From: Anaerolineae bacterium
Lineage (GTDB): Bacteria; Chloroflexota; Anaerolineae; 4572-78
NCBI GenBank assembly: GCA_027022125.1
Contig: JALVZI010000621.1
Location: 1-5,981 of the forward strand
DNA: 5,981 bases
Direction: 5' to 3'
A program made the translations under genes and the position numbers. The notes beneath the pieces were generated by a model that worked only from the letters and a program-made list of their open reading frames with translations, was not told the DNA's origin and did not search any database. Of this stretch, positions 4,526 to 5,981 are shown piece by piece. How positions within the stretch are numbered: position 1 is the first letter of the stretch; every line of letters starts with the position of its first letter.

Positions 4526-5981
4526 GTGAAAAATTACCTGCGCACCGGCACACCGATACTTTTGGCAATCATTTTGTTGGTTGAACGCCTGCTTCTCCCC
4601 GAACGCGCGCTGACGGCAACGGGCAGCCGGGCGAGGGCAGATGCTTTTTTCGCGCTGGGATTGCTGGCGTTGGTGCTGATAGTGGCAGCGGGCACGGGTA
4701 TCCGCCTGCTGCGCCGACTGCGGCTGGGGCTGTCGCCGTTTGAGATGGCGGTGTTCGGCGTGCCGTTGGGATTGGGCATCGCGGCGTATGGCGTGCTGGC
4801 GCTGGGTCTGCTCGGCTGGCTGAATGCCCCCGCGCTGGCAGGCTGGCTCATCGTGTTGATGGCATTTTCATGGCGCGAATGGCGAAATTTCCCGCTGAAC
4901 CCGCTCCGGCATCGCTGGCGCAGATGGCACATCGGGCAAAAAACAGTTTTCGGCGCGGCGGCAGTCATTTTCGGTTTGAGCATTTTGCAGGCGCTCTCCC
5001 CCCCGTGGAATTACGACGGGCTGATGTACCATCTGCAAGCCCCGAAACTCTTTTTGCAGGCGGGGCGTATCGCTTTTCAGCCGCAGGTGTGGCCCGCCAA
5101 CTATCCGCTCATCACCGAAATGCTGTACACACTGGGGCTGGCGTTCGGCAGCGACACTTTTGCCCGGCTGCTGCACCTTTCGCTGGCGGCATGGCTGGTG
5201 CTGGCGACATTTGTCGGCGGGCGGCGGCTATTGGGCAAAAATGGCGGCTGGCTGGCGGCAACCATTCTGCTCGGCATTCCGATGCTGCCCATTTGGGGTA
5301 GTCTCAGTTATGCCGATATGGGCTGGTCGCTGTGGGGATTTTTGGCGGTGCTGGCGGCGTTTCGCAGCGGCGAAAATCGGCGCTGGCTGGTGCTGGCAGG
5401 GGTGATGGCAGGATTCGCCATCGGCAGCAAATATCTGGCGCTGGGGCTGATGTTCCCCGTGGGGATATGGGTGCTGTGGCACGCTCGGCGCGGCGGCTGG
5501 CGGCAAATGCTGGCGGATGGCGCGCTGTTCGGCGGGGTGGCGCTGGCGGTGGCGTCGCCGTGGTATATCAAAAATTGGCTGTGGACGGGCAATCCGATTT
5601 TCCCACTGGTGTGGGGCGGCGCGGGCTGGGATGCCGCACGGCTGCAATTGCTCGCCGAACACCATCGCATTTATGGCACGGGGCGCGGCTGGCTCGATTA
5701 TCTGCTGCTGCCGGTGCATCTCTACACGCAATACAGCCGGTTCACCACCTTTTTGGGCAATACCGAAATTGCCGGGCTGCTGTTCCCGCTGCTGATTTTC
5801 TATCCGTTTACCCGGAAAAAATCGCTGCTGAACAACCTGCTGGCAATTATCGCCGGACAATTTGTTTTTTGGGCGCTGGGACCCCAACACATGCGATTTT
5901 TGCTGCCGCTGTTCCCCGCGATCAGTATTTTGACGGCACACACGCTCAGCGATATTTTTTCGCGAGTGCTGCGCCCGCCAG
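4526..5981 (+). CDS. Polytopic membrane protein, GT39/ArnT-like (GT-C fold) glycosyltransferase candidate; 3' end outside window
   Basis: The frame is open from GTG 4526 to the window end, giving 485 codons with no stop. About 12 hydrophobic segments are visible, for example ~40-56, 75-98, 102-117, 141-158, 212-232, 243-258, 264-278, 286-300, 303-318, 330-346, 412-428 and 432-475 (two). Motifs fit GT-C enzymes that use polyprenyl-phosphate sugars outside the membrane: WNYDGLMYHLQAPKLF (161-176, with Asp164 as candidate catalytic or metal-binding residue), AGFAIGSKYLAL (295-306), and SPWYIKNWLWTGNPIFPL (344-361). The function is family inference; donor and acceptor are unknown. The GTG start is chosen because the promoter at 4491-4519 predicts transcription starting on it. 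There is no Shine-Dalgarno sequence. An in-frame ATG at 4427 would add 33 residues coded by repeats and promoter sequence, which is unlikely. The gene diverges from ogt. Confidence 0.82.
   Translation, partial: MKNYLRTGTPILLAIILLVERLLLPERALTATGSRARADAFFALGLLALVLIVAAGTGIRLLRRLRLGLSPFEMAVFGVPLGLGIAAYGVLALGLLGWLNAPALAGWLIVLMAFSWREWRNFPLNPLRHRWRRWHIGQKTVFGAAAVIFGLSILQALSPPWNYDGLMYHLQAPKLFLQAGRIAFQPQVWPANYPLITEMLYTLGLAFGSDTFARLLHLSLAAWLVLATFVGGRRLLGKNGGWLAATILLGIPMLPIWGSLSYADMGWSLWGFLAVLAAFRSGENRRWLVLAGVMAGFAIGSKYLALGLMFPVGIWVLWHARRGGWRQMLADGALFGGVALAVASPWYIKNWLWTGNPIFPLVWGGAGWDAARLQLLAEHHRIYGTGRGWLDYLLLPVHLYTQYSRFTTFLGNTEIAGLLFPLLIFYPFTRKKSLLNNLLAIIAGQFVFWALGPQHMRFLLPLFPAISILTAHTLSDIFSRVLRPP

Noticed and set aside
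5228..5941. 237-codon minus-strand open frame
   Set aside because: Antisense to the membrane-protein gene, with a Gln/Pro/Arg-rich composition typical of a shadow. The plus-strand frame has coherent transmembrane segments and GT-C motifs.

Overview
The window looks like a chromosomal segment of a GC-rich bacterium, most likely a member of the Chloroflexota (Anaerolineae/Caldilineae-like). This assignment is an inference. It rests on secreted proteins with Pro/Thr-rich linkers, a lipoprotein joining SH3b repeats to DUF3048, and a large GT-C-type membrane protein. There are no rRNA or tRNA genes, transposases, CRISPR arrays or phage genes.

Layout: (1) 1-456 (+) is the C-terminal end of a secreted protein that begins before the window. 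(2) 682-2505 (+) is a complete lipoprotein with two SH3b domains and a DUF3048 (YerB-like) module. (3) 2724-3695 (+) is a complete alpha/beta hydrolase of the YheT/COG0429 type. (4) 3828-4289 (-) is a complete O6-methylguanine-DNA methyltransferase (ogt), convergent with the hydrolase. (5) 4526-5981 (+) is the N-terminal 485 codons of a polytopic membrane protein resembling GT39/ArnT-type glycosyltransferases. It diverges from ogt and runs off the window. The genes do not form an obvious pathway. Genes 1, 2 and 5 are envelope or surface functions, ogt is DNA repair, and the hydrolase has no known substrate.

The most unusual content is in the spacers. All four intergenic regions consist largely of degenerate short tandem units, mostly 7 bp with some 8-bp and 6-bp stretches, covering roughly 690 bp or about 11% of the window. 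The unit families (AGATTGG, TGAAACG/TGATGCG, ACTTTGG, ACTCGAA/ACCAGAA, octamers such as GTTGCAAA and CGAATGGG) recur between spacers in a similar order and in either orientation. The spacer between the lipoprotein and the hydrolase is essentially nothing but such units, from the stop codon of one gene into the start codon of the next. Three of the four complete stop codons lie inside repeat units, and all four are TAG. The spacers on either side of the hydrolase are inverted versions of each other. At three gene 5' ends the array stops about 40 bp short, leaving a compact island with a recognisable promoter. The hydrolase has no such island.

Promoters inferred from sequence: an extended -10 with a -35 before the lipoprotein, an extended -10 before ogt, and a near-consensus TTGACA-N17-GATAAT before the membrane protein. 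The last places the expected transcription start on the GTG codon, suggesting a leaderless message. I saw no convincing hairpin-plus-T-tract terminator in any spacer.
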